Shown here in pieces: positions 1-7,410 of a stretch of 37,663 nt of DNA (within the stretch, counting starts at the first letter, position 1; each line of letters opens with the position of its first letter). Source of the stretch: Pseudomonadota bacterium (GTDB lineage Bacteria > Desulfobacterota > Syntrophorhabdia > Syntrophorhabdales > Syntrophorhabdaceae); contig JAPLKB010000035.1 in NCBI GenBank assembly GCA_026388275.1, positions 1 through 37,663 of the forward strand, read 5' to 3'. Below the pieces are notes generated by a model, which saw nothing but the letters and a program-made list of their open reading frames with translations, made no database searches and had not been told where the DNA came from. The translations under genes and the position numbers were made by a program.

Positions 1-298
1 AATTCTGCTGAAGTTCCAGGTTAGGAATCCGTTCATAATTCCACCGATGTCCGTTCCAATTCTTGTTTTTGTAGTATCCTCTCCAACCAAGGTCTACATC
101 ATGATAGAAAGTTGGAACATTGTTATAATAACCCCAGCCCCTGTCATAATATTGTGAGCGATACCAAAAACCATTATTTAGACGCCACCAGAAACCATTC
201 CAGAAAAACAGGTCAGCGCTTATATCAGGAACAACATACACATTGTCCGTATCAGGTATCACTATCACAACCGGAGGTGCCTGAAATGCGAGCGGCGG
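1..298. repeat. Direct repeat of lipoprotein domain, copy 1 (complete form)
   Basis: Bases 1-50 equal 574-623, and 149-298 equal 624-773 with a single mismatch (218 versus 693). Bases 51-148 are unique to this copy. The near identity indicates a recent duplication within the lipoprotein coding region. Confidence 0.9.
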
Positions 299-649
299 AG
301 GCGGCGGCTGGACATAAGGCGCTCCTTTAGGTTGCTGACCTTGCGGCGGCTGGACCTGAGGTGTTCCCTGAGGTTGCTGACCTTGAGGTGGTTTCTTGGG
401 ATCATGGACCTGAATCGGCTGATCTTGCGGCGGCTGACCCTGATGCTTTTTTTGATACTGTTCTTCTCTTTGACGTCTCAGCTCCTGCCTTTGTTGTTGG
501 GGTCGAGGCTGATAGTTCTCTACTCCCCAGCGTTTTTTGCTTTCCCAATAACGATTATCTTGCCAGCTTTTCCAATTCTGCTGAAGTTCCAGGTTAGGAA
601 TCCGTTCATAATTCCACCGATGTATATTGTGAGCGATACCAAAAACCAT
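1..649 (-). pseudogene. Lipoprotein locus, downstream part: proline/glutamine-rich and aromatic-rich open frame continuing past the window edge
   Basis: On the minus strand an open frame runs from an ATG at 649 to position 1 with no stop. It reads through a basic, Gln-rich stretch (about 571-430), a Pro/Gln-rich linker with repeated PQGQQP-like units (about 430-300), and an aromatic-rich domain (about 298-1) rich in Trp, Tyr, Asn and Gly. The 649 ATG lies inside the duplicated domain and the frame lacks an export signal, so it is probably the displaced 3' part of the lipoprotein gene that begins at 887. Restoring the 98 bp missing from the upstream repeat would join the two frames into one long lipoprotein with two copies of the aromatic domain. 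I do not recognise a named family. Whether 649 is ever used as a start is unknown. Confidence 0.55.
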
Positions 650-773
650 TATTTAGACGCCACCAGAAACCATTCCAGAAAAACAGGTCAGCACTTATAT
701 CAGGAACAACATACACATTGTCCGTATCAGGTATCACTATCACAACCGGAGGTGCCTGAAATGCGAGCGGCGG
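574..773. repeat. Direct repeat of lipoprotein domain, copy 2 (98-bp deletion form)
   Basis: This is the second copy of the segment at 1-298. It lacks the 98 bp corresponding to 51-148, with the junction at 623/624. Ninety-eight is not a multiple of three, so the deletion shifts the frame and causes the stop at 606. Confidence 0.9.
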
Positions 774-887
774 TGGCAGCGGTGGGCTATAGACAGAACC
801 ACCAGGTGCCATAGGAACAACTACACATCCCGTTAGTAAGGTTAATGTTAGTAAGGTTAATGCAAGGGGAATCATCATTCTTTTCAT
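606..887 (-). CDS. Frameshift-truncated lipoprotein with signal peptide
   Basis: A 93-residue frame starts with a Lys/Arg N-terminus and a Leu/Thr-rich hydrophobic stretch ending in a lipobox (Leu-Leu-Thr-Gly-Cys; Cys at residue 21), so the product should be a lipid-anchored envelope protein. A Pro-rich segment follows, then the start of an aromatic domain with the motif NGFWWRLNNGFWYRSQY. I chose the ATG at 887 rather than 896 because GGAGG (897-901) sits 9 nt upstream of 887 but directly abuts 896. The frame stops at 606 because 98 bp present in the downstream copy (51-148) are absent at 623/624, which shifts the frame. The short product may be non-functional. The function of the family is unknown to me. 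Confidence 0.6.
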   Translation of the reverse strand: MKRMMIPLALTLLTLTLLTGCVVVPMAPGGSVYSPPLPPPLAFQAPPVVIVIPDTDNVYVVPDISADLFFWNGFWWRLNNGFWYRSQYTSVEL

Positions 888-1095
888 CAGGTGCATCCTC
901 CAATCAGCAGTTTCAAACCGTATTTTTTCATTATGATTATTTATAGCCTCTAAGTATTATCTGCAATGCTTATGCCAAGAAAACTCTTCCATGAAAGAAT
1001 TGAGCTGTCCCGCTTATGATCGTAAACCTCAGCAAAACCTTCGGCAGCTTCTGCTGCATTTTATCATCATCAAGGCCATGCCGGAGCTATTGGGT

Positions 1096-1749
1096 CTATT
1101 CAACCCATCTGACAAAGTTTTCCAGGCCCTCTCTGGGCGATTTGAAATTATTAACAGGGCTGTTTTGGTCAGGATAACCAAGGGCAACACCTATAACTAC
1201 ATCCTTGTTTTCCGCTATATCCAGGACTTCTTTTATTTCGTCTTCATAGGCACTAATAAGACCGATAGGACAGGTGTTAAAACCGAGATCATATGCAACA
1301 AGTGTAAAATATCCCAGGGCAATGCCCATGTCTACAAGGCGCGCCTTGGAAAAAGCATTGTCGAGACAGAGTATGACAGCAACAGGAGCACCATAAAAAT
1401 TACAACTCCCCTCGTTGACAAAACGGTTAAAATCCTGACCCATCTGTTCAAGATAGGGGTTCATAAGTTCAAAGGACTCAACTCCTCTCTTGCTGAACGT
1501 ATCAGCCAGGGGTTTTACGTTTCCCGGGCTGCAGGATATCTGTTTTTCCCTGTATGCCTTAATAAGCTTCCTGCTTAGCCTTGCCTTTTCTTCACCCATG
1601 ACAACAATAAACTCCCAGGGCTGCAGGTTGATTGCGGAAGGAGCGTTAATCACGATGTTTAATATCTCTTCTATCTTTTCTCTCGGAACGATATCCGGAT
1701 TAAAAGCCCGAATGCTTTTTCTTCCCTTGATTGCCTGTATTAATTCCAT
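1096..1749 (-). CDS. Nitroreductase-family FMN oxidoreductase
   Basis: About 217 residues, the usual size for the NfsB/FRP nitroreductase fold. Visible family marks are the N-terminal RKSIRAF segment, which contacts the FMN phosphate, the APSAINLQPWEF motif, a central GAPVAVILC strand and a C-terminal VALGYPD segment. Such enzymes carry out two-electron NAD(P)H-dependent reduction of nitro compounds, quinones or flavins in the cytoplasm; the physiological substrate cannot be read from sequence. The start at 1749 is preferred over 1755 and 1773 because GGAGG (1757-1761) lies 7 nt upstream. A MITE-like element (1768-1863) ends just upstream of this ribosome-binding site, so the native leader or promoter has probably been altered. 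The gene appears monocistronic. Confidence 0.85.
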   Translation of the reverse strand: MELIQAIKGRKSIRAFNPDIVPREKIEEILNIVINAPSAINLQPWEFIVVMGEEKARLSRKLIKAYREKQISCSPGNVKPLADTFSKRGVESFELMNPYLEQMGQDFNRFVNEGSCNFYGAPVAVILCLDNAFSKARLVDMGIALGYFTLVAYDLGFNTCPIGLISAYEDEIKEVLDIAENKDVVIGVALGYPDQNSPVNNFKSPREGLENFVRWVE

Positions 1750-1767
1750 GCTCATACCTCCATGTAA

Positions 1768-1863
1768 TATCAATCCGCCTTCACGTACTGTTAGCAGGCC
1801 TGCGTCGGCTCGTCGTCATCGCCCGGGTACCCTCTGGGTGCTATGTATGAATCCGAATTGATA
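1768..1863 (-). mobile_element. MITE-like element copy 1 (96 bp) with TAA target duplication
   Basis: The ends, read with the flanking base, are ATATCAATCCG (1767-1777) and CGAATTGATAT (1854-1864), which form an 11-bp inverted repeat with one mismatch. TAA occurs on both sides (1765-1767 and 1864-1866), consistent with a 3-bp target duplication. The internal sequence on the minus strand (GACGACGAGCCGACGCAGG) is shared with the element at 31599-31720. This copy carries an extra GC-rich hairpin and has lost part of the second half. It encodes nothing. It lies between the nitroreductase ribosome-binding site and any upstream promoter. Confidence 0.75.
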
Positions 1864-1997
1864 TAAAATATATGAGATAACATACCATATTTTGTTAACG
1901 GTTCACAGTTCAAGAGTTTTTAAAAAGGTATCTTGAATGGTTGGATAACTAATGTTAGAATAATTATGGCAAGTAACATTTAAGAGAGGAATAAGAC

Positions 1998-2330
1998 ATG
2001 TTGGAAAAAACCATTACCAGTATCGAAACAAACATTAAAAATGCCGTATCAATAGGAGAAAAAGACCGGGAAGATTTGTTGGAATTATTATCAATCCTGA
2101 AATCCGAGGTCCTGGAGCTTTCCAAAACCAACGCAGAACATGCCGAAAGCATCACAGGTTTTGCCAAGGTCTCCGCCCACGAGGTAACAAGGCAAAAAAA
2201 GAATCCAAATCTCATAGAATTATCACTTACAGGCCTGACTTCATCAATTGACGAACTTGAAAACACACACCCGACGCTTGTAGAAACTGTAAACAAGATC
2301 TCCCATATACTGGCCAACATGGGTATTTAG
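1998..2330 (+). CDS. DUF4404 family protein
   Basis: A 110-residue, acidic, mostly helical protein. The first third carries the DREDLLELLSIL pattern, and the end reads HPTLVETVNKISHILANMGI. The C-terminal NMGI and the 'HP.L...' helix are typical of the DUF4404 family of small alpha-helical proteins of unknown function. This copy has a longer central segment than the usual roughly 85-residue members. No signal peptide or membrane helix is visible, so it should be cytoplasmic. An AGAGGA ribosome-binding site precedes the ATG. It stands alone, convergent with the succinyl-CoA ligase-like genes. The family assignment rests on remembered motif similarity. Confidence 0.65.
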   Translation: MLEKTITSIETNIKNAVSIGEKDREDLLELLSILKSEVLELSKTNAEHAESITGFAKVSAHEVTRQKKNPNLIELSLTGLTSSIDELENTHPTLVETVNKISHILANMGI

Positions 2331-2361
2331 AGCTTTTGAATGTTTTTTGTTTAAAAGCTCT
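2329..2361 (+). terminator. Inverted repeat at the 3' end of the DUF4404 gene
   Basis: AGAGCTTTT (2329-2337) pairs with AAAAGCTCT (2353-2361), and the left arm overlaps the TAG stop codon. The loop is T-rich but no T-run follows the stem, so this is a weak or bidirectional terminator candidate between convergent genes. Confidence 0.45.
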
Positions 2362-2440
2362 ACTCTTCAGTATCTATATTACCCTGGACGTATATCTTTA
2401 AACGCTGGAATGCCGCTTAAAATATGTTGTTTTTTAAAAC

Positions 2441-3313
2441 TTATTTTAAATTGTGTTCTTTTGCCCACTGTGCAACATGTACGGGGCTTTCGAGGATTGC
2501 TGCCCCGGCTGCACGTAACGCTTCGTGCTTGCCGTCTACTGTTCCTGACGAACCTCTGACAATAGCGCCTGCATGTCCCATACGTTTGCCTTGAGGAGAG
2601 TAACGGCCTGCGATATAAGCAGCAACCGGTTTTGTCATTCTTCTTGAGATAAACCCGGCAGCCTTTTCCTCCTGTTCTCCGCCAACCTCCCCGACAACAA
2701 TAACTCCATCAGTACCTTCATCTTCCTGAAAGAGTTCAAGGATATCGGCAAGATTCCTCAGAACAACCGGATCGGCGCCCATGCCAACAACAGTACTCTG
2801 ACCGACATGGCTTTCAGAGAGAATGCCCGCAAATTCATAAGAAAGTGTACCGCTGCGGGAAATAATTCCAACACGACCAGGTGCAAACAATGAAGCAGGC
2901 ATAATTCCCATCTTACCTTTTCCCGGAACAAGAATGCCCGGAGTTGTGGGTCCAAGGGCAAATACACCCTTTTCGATAGCATAGTTCCGCATTATTATTA
3001 CATCCTTTACCGGGATATACTCAGGGACAATTACAATGAGTTTAATCCCTGCATCGATGGTTTCCAGAAAAGCATCGAGGACAAAAGCTGCGGGGACAAA
3101 AAAGACCGATGCATTGGCTCCTGTCATCCTAACCGCTTCCTCAACACTGTCAAAGACCGGTAGGCCTTCAACGGTGGACCCTCCTTTACCGGGGGTGACG
3201 CCGCCGACAACCTTTGTTCCGTATTCGAGCATCCAATGAGTCTGAGCGCTTCCGATACGTCCTGTAATGCCCTGCACAATAACACGGGTAGAATTATTCA
3301 TTAATATACTCAT
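2441..3313 (-). CDS. sucD: Succinate-CoA ligase alpha subunit-like protein (ADP-forming acyl-CoA ligase)
   Basis: A 290-residue protein matching SucD in length and order: an N-terminal CoA-binding Rossmann domain (GITGRIGSAQTHWMLEYGTK, residues 15-34), then the ligase-CoA domain with GIISRSGTLSYE (149-160) and the phosphohistidine motif GHAGAIV, with His247 as the phospho-acceptor. It would pair with the SucC-like protein encoded upstream to couple ADP phosphorylation to release of free acid from an acyl-CoA. The usual GPN(C/T)PG loop reads GPTTPG (121-126), a small deviation that may point to a substrate other than succinate. The start at 3313 is supported by AGAGG 8 nt upstream. It is in an operon with the beta gene (79-bp gap) and divergent from the GntR/dehydratase pair. 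Confidence 0.8.
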   Translation of the reverse strand: MSILMNNSTRVIVQGITGRIGSAQTHWMLEYGTKVVGGVTPGKGGSTVEGLPVFDSVEEAVRMTGANASVFFVPAAFVLDAFLETIDAGIKLIVIVPEYIPVKDVIIMRNYAIEKGVFALGPTTPGILVPGKGKMGIMPASLFAPGRVGIISRSGTLSYEFAGILSESHVGQSTVVGMGADPVVLRNLADILELFQEDEGTDGVIVVGEVGGEQEEKAAGFISRRMTKPVAAYIAGRYSPQGKRMGHAGAIVRGSSGTVDGKHEALRAAGAAILESPVHVAQWAKEHNLK

Positions 3314-3392
3314 GGGTAGACCTCTATTTAACTTTTATCTTTTAATATTTGAAAAAACATACTGGAACCTGTACGGCGAAAAGAAAATTCCA

Positions 3393-4532
3393 TCAATTGC
3401 CCCCGACCAGCTCATAGAGTTTGTCAATAGCCCTTTCGGTTGCCACCTCTGTGACGACATGCACACCGCCCGAACGGAATATTTCCCATGTCTCTTCCTG
3501 ACGGTTCCCGAGAGCTTTGGCAACAATTGGAATTTTAACATTGTGTTCCTGAATATAGCGGACTACACCCTTAGCACCTTCGTGTATCGGGTTTATTCCA
3601 CCATAGACATTGATGAATATTGCCCTGAGTCCGGGCTTCATCATAATAAGATCCATACACCGGTAAAGCAAATCAGCAGTAATACCGCCTCCAGTTTCAA
3701 GGAAATTGGACGGTCTCATCTTCTCACCGATAATATCCATAGAGGCCATGCCAAGGCCTGCTCCTGAAGAAATAAGCCCGATATCCCCGTCAAGATCAAC
3801 GTATGTAACTCCGATCTCCCTGCCTCTGCGCTCAAGCGGATTCTCAATCCGATCAACACGATCCGGTAAAGGAAAGCGAATCCTTGACAATGCTGAATCA
3901 TCTACTTCAAGAACGGCATCAACAGCGATCAATCCCCCGTTTGGAAGTACAACAAGAGGGTTTACCTCAGTAATAAGCGACTCATAGCGTAATGCCACAT
4001 TATACAACTGATTGATTACGTCCGTCCATGCGGTAATAAGCTGCTGTTTCAGGCCAAGCATCCTCAGGAGGGTGCGGGATTGGTAAGGGTAATATCCGAA
4101 AGAGGGATCTATATGGATTGCCGCAATCTTTTCCGGCGACGTTCTTGCTGTCTCTTCAATAAGCATACCGCCTTCAGTGCTGACTACAATAACAGGCTTA
4201 CCTGAATAACCATCTATGGTAATACCCAGATACAACTCTTTTGCAATCTCCACCTTCTCACAGACAAGGATCTTGCGAACAGGCAGCCCTTTGATATCTG
4301 AGCTGAGCAGGGCATCGGCCATTTCTTTCAATTCATCCGGCGTTGATGCAGTCCTGATTCCCCCGGCAAGTCCACGTCCGCCTACAAGCACCTGGGCCTT
4401 CAACATAACAGGATACCCTATTTCTCCAGCCACATGGAGGGCTTCGTGCATGCTCCCGGCAACGCCTCGTCGCGGAACAGGAATACCGTTTTGTTCAAAA
4501 ATGTCTAATGCCTCATATTCATGAAGTCTCAT
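3393..4532 (-). CDS. sucC: Succinate-CoA ligase beta subunit-like protein (ATP-grasp)
   Basis: A 379-residue protein close to the standard SucC length. It opens with MRLHEYEALDIFEQNGIPVP and carries the ATP-grasp KAQVLVGGRGLAGGI segment (E. coli has a similar KAQVHAGGRGKAGG), a TEVNPLVV motif with the metal-binding Asn/Glu, and the C-terminal ligase domain with GAGLGMASMDII and NVYGGINP. It forms a heterodimer or heterotetramer with the SucD-like subunit. Substrates may be succinate or another short acid. The divergent GntR regulator and dehydratase-family gene suggest a dedicated catabolic acyl-CoA rather than the TCA cycle, but this is inference. Its start is 312 bp from the divergent GntR start, in an AT-rich promoter region. 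Confidence 0.8.
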   Translation of the reverse strand: MRLHEYEALDIFEQNGIPVPRRGVAGSMHEALHVAGEIGYPVMLKAQVLVGGRGLAGGIRTASTPDELKEMADALLSSDIKGLPVRKILVCEKVEIAKELYLGITIDGYSGKPVIVVSTEGGMLIEETARTSPEKIAAIHIDPSFGYYPYQSRTLLRMLGLKQQLITAWTDVINQLYNVALRYESLITEVNPLVVLPNGGLIAVDAVLEVDDSALSRIRFPLPDRVDRIENPLERRGREIGVTYVDLDGDIGLISSGAGLGMASMDIIGEKMRPSNFLETGGGITADLLYRCMDLIMMKPGLRAIFINVYGGINPIHEGAKGVVRYIQEHNVKIPIVAKALGNRQEETWEIFRSGGVHVVTEVATERAIDKLYELVGGN

Positions 4533-4844
4533 AATTATTCACATTCCTTTAAATTATAATTAGTTTTATAACTGTCAGCATATATTATTTTATATTCTGA
4601 CAACATGTTAGTATAAAATTGCAGTCTTAAGAAGTCAATGAAAATGATTATATATTTAATTGTATTTTGAATTAGTATGCTATCGCTAAAAAGGAAAATC
4701 ATATAACAATTAACGCCTTGTATAAATGCTTTTCCTGAAACCAAAAAAGTATTCCAAACAAATACATACAAAATCATGATAAATTAAATTTATTATTTGT
4801 AAAAATTTAATTGCAAATTTAATTTAATTGATGTACAATTTTTC
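4533..4844. promoter_or_regulatory. Divergent AT-rich control region between the sucC-like gene and the GntR gene
   Basis: This 312-bp non-coding stretch is strongly AT-rich and separates divergently transcribed genes. It contains direct repeats of AAATTTAATT around 4802-4826 and the inverted repeat AATTG-ATGTA-CAATT at 4826-4840, immediately upstream of the GntR start. Several TATAAT-like segments exist, but AT-richness makes promoter picking unreliable. Confidence 0.5.
4826..4840. promoter_or_regulatory. Candidate GntR-family operator (15-bp inverted repeat)
   Basis: AATTG-ATGTA-CAATT has perfect 5-bp arms and includes the TGTACA core often seen in FadR-subfamily sites (T-GT-N-AC-A type). 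It ends 4 bp before the GntR start codon, a position suited to autoregulation. This is inference from symmetry and position only. Confidence 0.35.
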
Positions 4845-5546
4845 ATGGTAAAGAAAATGAAAAAAGAAAATACAAAACAGCAGGAAGACAGCAGCCTCAT
4901 CGCCTACCATGGAATCCGGCACATGCTCTACACGAAAGAACTTGTACCGGGTCAAAGGATAGCCTATCGCGATCTTGCCGAAAAGCTGGAATTGAGCCCA
5001 ACTCCAATTATTCAGGCACTTAAATGGCTCGAATTGGAGGGTTTTGTGCACCACGAACCGAACCGGGGCTATTCAATGGCACCTTTCAGCCTCAACGAAA
5101 TAGAAGAGCTCTACGAGCTCCGTGAACTTATCGAACCGTCTCTGGTGCCTATTACTATACAGCATATTGACAAAAAGGGTATCACAGAACTCAAAACAGC
5201 GTTGGAGGCACATCTTTCCGCGGAAAGGGAATTCTATTTAAAGGAACGGCTTTTCAAGAACAGGGAATTTCACATGACGCTCGCTTCTCTTTCAGGAAAA
5301 GGGACCCAGATTCGGATACTGCAGAATGTTTTCGATATGTTGTTCCTCAAATACGGCGGCAACTACTTTCCCATGTCATCACTTACGTCCACCGATCAGG
5401 CGCATCAGGAAATATACGATGCTGTTGCGTTACGAAGCCTCGAAAGAGCCCAGACAGTGCTCAAAAATCACCTTACCAATGTGAAGATTCAGGTATTGTC
5501 GAGCGTTAAAAAAATGCTGGCAGAACAGGAAAAATCCGTTTTCTGA
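4845..5546 (+). CDS. GntR-family transcriptional regulator, FadR/FCD subfamily
   Basis: A 233-residue protein. The N-terminal winged helix-turn-helix (about residues 15-75) includes LAEKLELSPTPIIQALKWLELEGFVHHEPNRGY, the typical GntR recognition region. The FCD effector domain follows (about 88-222), with YELRELIEP, an NREFHMTLA histidine, a DQAHQEIYDAV histidine and an LKNHL histidine, the usual metal or carboxylate-binding set. FCD regulators generally sense organic acids or acyl-CoA compounds. The dehydratase-family gene lies 50 bp downstream in the same direction and the acyl-CoA ligase pair is divergent, so it probably controls both. The start at 4845 has no clear Shine-Dalgarno; 4857 is an alternative in-frame ATG. 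Confidence 0.85.
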   Translation: MVKKMKKENTKQQEDSSLIAYHGIRHMLYTKELVPGQRIAYRDLAEKLELSPTPIIQALKWLELEGFVHHEPNRGYSMAPFSLNEIEELYELRELIEPSLVPITIQHIDKKGITELKTALEAHLSAEREFYLKERLFKNREFHMTLASLSGKGTQIRILQNVFDMLFLKYGGNYFPMSSLTSTDQAHQEIYDAVALRSLERAQTVLKNHLTNVKIQVLSSVKKMLAEQEKSVF

Positions 5547-5596
5547 AACGCACGAAAATTTTATTCTAAATATTTTAAATTAAGGAGGTACACACT

Positions 5597-7033
5597 ATGG
5601 GTCTAAAAACAAAAGAGGAGTATATCGAATCGATACGGGCTTTAAAACCCACAGCATATATGTTCGGAGAACGCCTGACCAATATCGTAGACAATGCCCG
5701 TTTGCGTGCCGGTATCGAGGCAACCGGAGCAACCTATGAACTGGCAAATATGCCTGAAAACCGTGATCTTATGACTACCATGAGCCCTCTTATCAATGAG
5801 ACTGTAAGCCGTTTTACACTACCCCCGGCCAGTGTAGAAGACCTGGTTGCAAGAGTAAAGGTTAATAGAAAAATAGCCAATTACGTGGGGACATGCCATC
5901 AACGGTGCACAGGTCTTGACTGTCTATCCACCCTTGCCATTGTAACTTATGACATTGATCAAAAGTACGGCACCAACTATAATAAAAACTTTACCGAATT
6001 CCTGAAACACATGCAGAAAAACGATCTTACCGGAAATGCAGGTGTTACTGACGTTAAAGGTGACCGCTCCCTTAACCCCAGCGAGCAGGTCGATAAAGAT
6101 ATGTTTCTCCGCGTTGTTGAAAAACGGGACGACGGCATCGTCGTACGCGGCGCAAAGGCACATCAGACCGGTTCTCTTTCCTCCCATGAAATTATTGTTA
6201 TCCCCACGAGGGCAATGGGGAAGGAAGACAAAGATTACTCCGTAGCTTTTGCCATACCTTCCGACACAAAAGGGCTGATACATGTCGTCGGCAGATCTAC
6301 ACTTGATATGCGTGAACTGGACGGATGCGATATCGGCAATGTCTATTATTCGAAATACTGCCCTACCCTCATCTTTGACGACGTTTTCGTACCCTGGGAT
6401 CGTGTATTTATGTGCGGCGAAACAGAATTCGCACAGGATATGGTCGTAAAATTTTCTTCTTTCCATCGTCAGAGTCATGGCGGATGCAAATCCGGCAAAA
6501 TTGACTGCATGACCGGCGCTGCCCTTACCATGATGGATTATAACGGAACCGCAAAGGCCGGCCATCTGAAACAGAAGGTTATCGATATGATCCACAGAGC
6601 GGAGACCCTGTATGCCTGCTGCCTCGCTTCTTCATATGAAGGAAAAAAACAGCCCTCGGGCGCATACTTTATAGATACCGTCCTTGCCAATGCCTCTAAA
6701 ATCCACGAGGGCAAAGAAATGGCTGAAGCTACCAGGCTGATGATAGATGCCGCCGGCGGTTTTGTGGCAGATTTGCCTTCAGACAGAGATTTTGCTAATC
6801 CTGAAATCGGCGGTCTTTTGAAAAAATATTTGAAGGGTGTTGACAGTGTTCCTGTTGAAAATCGCGTAAAGATGTACAGGCTGGTGGAAAAGATGGCCAT
6901 GGAAAGCGCTGATACTATTTCCGACATACACGGCGGCGGTTCACCGGAGGCTCATCGCGTAACCATCTTCCGTGAAACAGATATTCAGAGCAAGAAAAAG
7001 GCTGCCAAAAGACTGGCAGGGATTAAAGACTGA
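5597..7033 (+). CDS. 4-hydroxybutyryl-CoA dehydratase / HpaB-family flavoprotein with [4Fe-4S] ligands
   Basis: A 478-residue protein of the AbfD/HpaB superfamily, which has an acyl-CoA dehydrogenase-like FAD fold. It retains the iron-sulfur ligand pattern of 4-hydroxybutyryl-CoA dehydratase: Cys100 and Cys104 in CHQRC, then His290 and Cys297 in HRQSHGGCK (family numbering C99, C103, H292, C299). This separates it from plain HpaB monooxygenases. The family dehydrates 4-hydroxybutyryl-CoA to crotonyl-CoA by a radical mechanism and isomerises vinylacetyl-CoA, in the cytoplasm of anaerobes. In this protein the position of the family catalytic Tyr296 is His294, so the substrate may differ. It is preceded by AAGGAGG, co-directional with the GntR gene and followed by a strong terminator. 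Family confidence is high; exact substrate confidence is low. Confidence 0.75.
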   Translation: MGLKTKEEYIESIRALKPTAYMFGERLTNIVDNARLRAGIEATGATYELANMPENRDLMTTMSPLINETVSRFTLPPASVEDLVARVKVNRKIANYVGTCHQRCTGLDCLSTLAIVTYDIDQKYGTNYNKNFTEFLKHMQKNDLTGNAGVTDVKGDRSLNPSEQVDKDMFLRVVEKRDDGIVVRGAKAHQTGSLSSHEIIVIPTRAMGKEDKDYSVAFAIPSDTKGLIHVVGRSTLDMRELDGCDIGNVYYSKYCPTLIFDDVFVPWDRVFMCGETEFAQDMVVKFSSFHRQSHGGCKSGKIDCMTGAALTMMDYNGTAKAGHLKQKVIDMIHRAETLYACCLASSYEGKKQPSGAYFIDTVLANASKIHEGKEMAEATRLMIDAAGGFVADLPSDRDFANPEIGGLLKKYLKGVDSVPVENRVKMYRLVEKMAMESADTISDIHGGGSPEAHRVTIFRETDIQSKKKAAKRLAGIKD

Positions 7034-7050
7034 TATAAACGTTTTATATA

Positions 7051-7082
7051 AAAAGGGCGGCTTTTTCAGCCGCCCTTTTTAA
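7051..7082 (+). terminator. Rho-independent terminator after the dehydratase-family gene
   Basis: GGGCGGCT (7055-7062) pairs with AGCCGCCC (7068-7075) around a TTTTC loop and is followed by a T-run. An A-run precedes it, so it could act in both directions. It closes the GntR-dehydratase transcript. Confidence 0.9.
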
Positions 7083-7135
7083 TTTTCAAGGTATATCTTC
7101 TCTATTTATAAATAAAGGCGTCGGCAATATTTTTC

Positions 7136-7375
7136 TGAAAAGTAACCTGGTTCGCCTACTTTTCATCTTCTCCTTTCATCTTCGTGCCAACTTTCCTGTT
7201 CTTTTGTTAAGTAACAGGCTTGGTCATTCCCGGAAAAAAAGTCCAAAAAAATATAACATCATTTCTTCTAATGTTATATAATATATCAGGCTGGTTCCGG
7301 CACTTCCCCCCCCAATAAAGAATTGCCACCCAGCCCGCCACGGTATCTGCAAAGGTACCGTGGCCTCTTTTTTAT
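7136..7375 (+). ncRNA. Candidate structured RNA region: five successive hairpins, last one terminator-like
   Basis: Five inverted repeats follow each other. (1) TGAAAAGTA 7136-7144 with TACTTTTCA 7157-7165. (2) CCAA plus CCTGTT (7187-7200) with AACAGG plus TTGG (7213-7223). (3) ATATAACAT 7251-7259 with ATGTTATAT 7271-7279. (4) GGCTGG 7289-7294 with CCAGCC 7330-7335, plus an inner GGC/GCC pair and an eight-C run in the loop. (5) GCCACGGTA 7337-7345 with TACCGTGGC 7356-7364, then a T-run. A TATAAT at 7277-7282 could start a short RNA of about 85 nt (about 7289-7374) made of hairpins 4 and 5. I recognise no named RNA family. There is no clear -35 box. Confidence 0.45.
7337..7374 (+). terminator. 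Terminator-like hairpin upstream of the HAD gene
   Basis: A 9-bp perfect stem, GCCACGGTA with TACCGTGGC, is followed by CTCTTTTTT. No protein gene precedes it within 250 bp, which suggests that it ends a small RNA. Confidence 0.75.
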
Positions 7376-7410
7376 AAGTTGTTGTGTCCTTGTAGAAAAA
7401 ATATATCTAT

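Noticed and set aside
332-814. Plus-strand frame of 160 codons across the lipoprotein duplication
   Set aside because: It reads the complement of the Pro/Gln-rich lipoprotein, giving Leu/Arg-rich low-complexity sequence. The minus strand has the signal peptide and lipobox.
991-1578. Long plus-strand frame of 195 codons opposite the nitroreductase gene
   Set aside because: It is antisense to a clear nitroreductase with full motifs, lacks a ribosome-binding site and resembles no family.
5924-6595. Minus-strand frame of 223 codons inside the dehydratase-family gene
   Set aside because: It is a mirror of a strongly supported gene and has no recognisable motif or ribosome-binding site.
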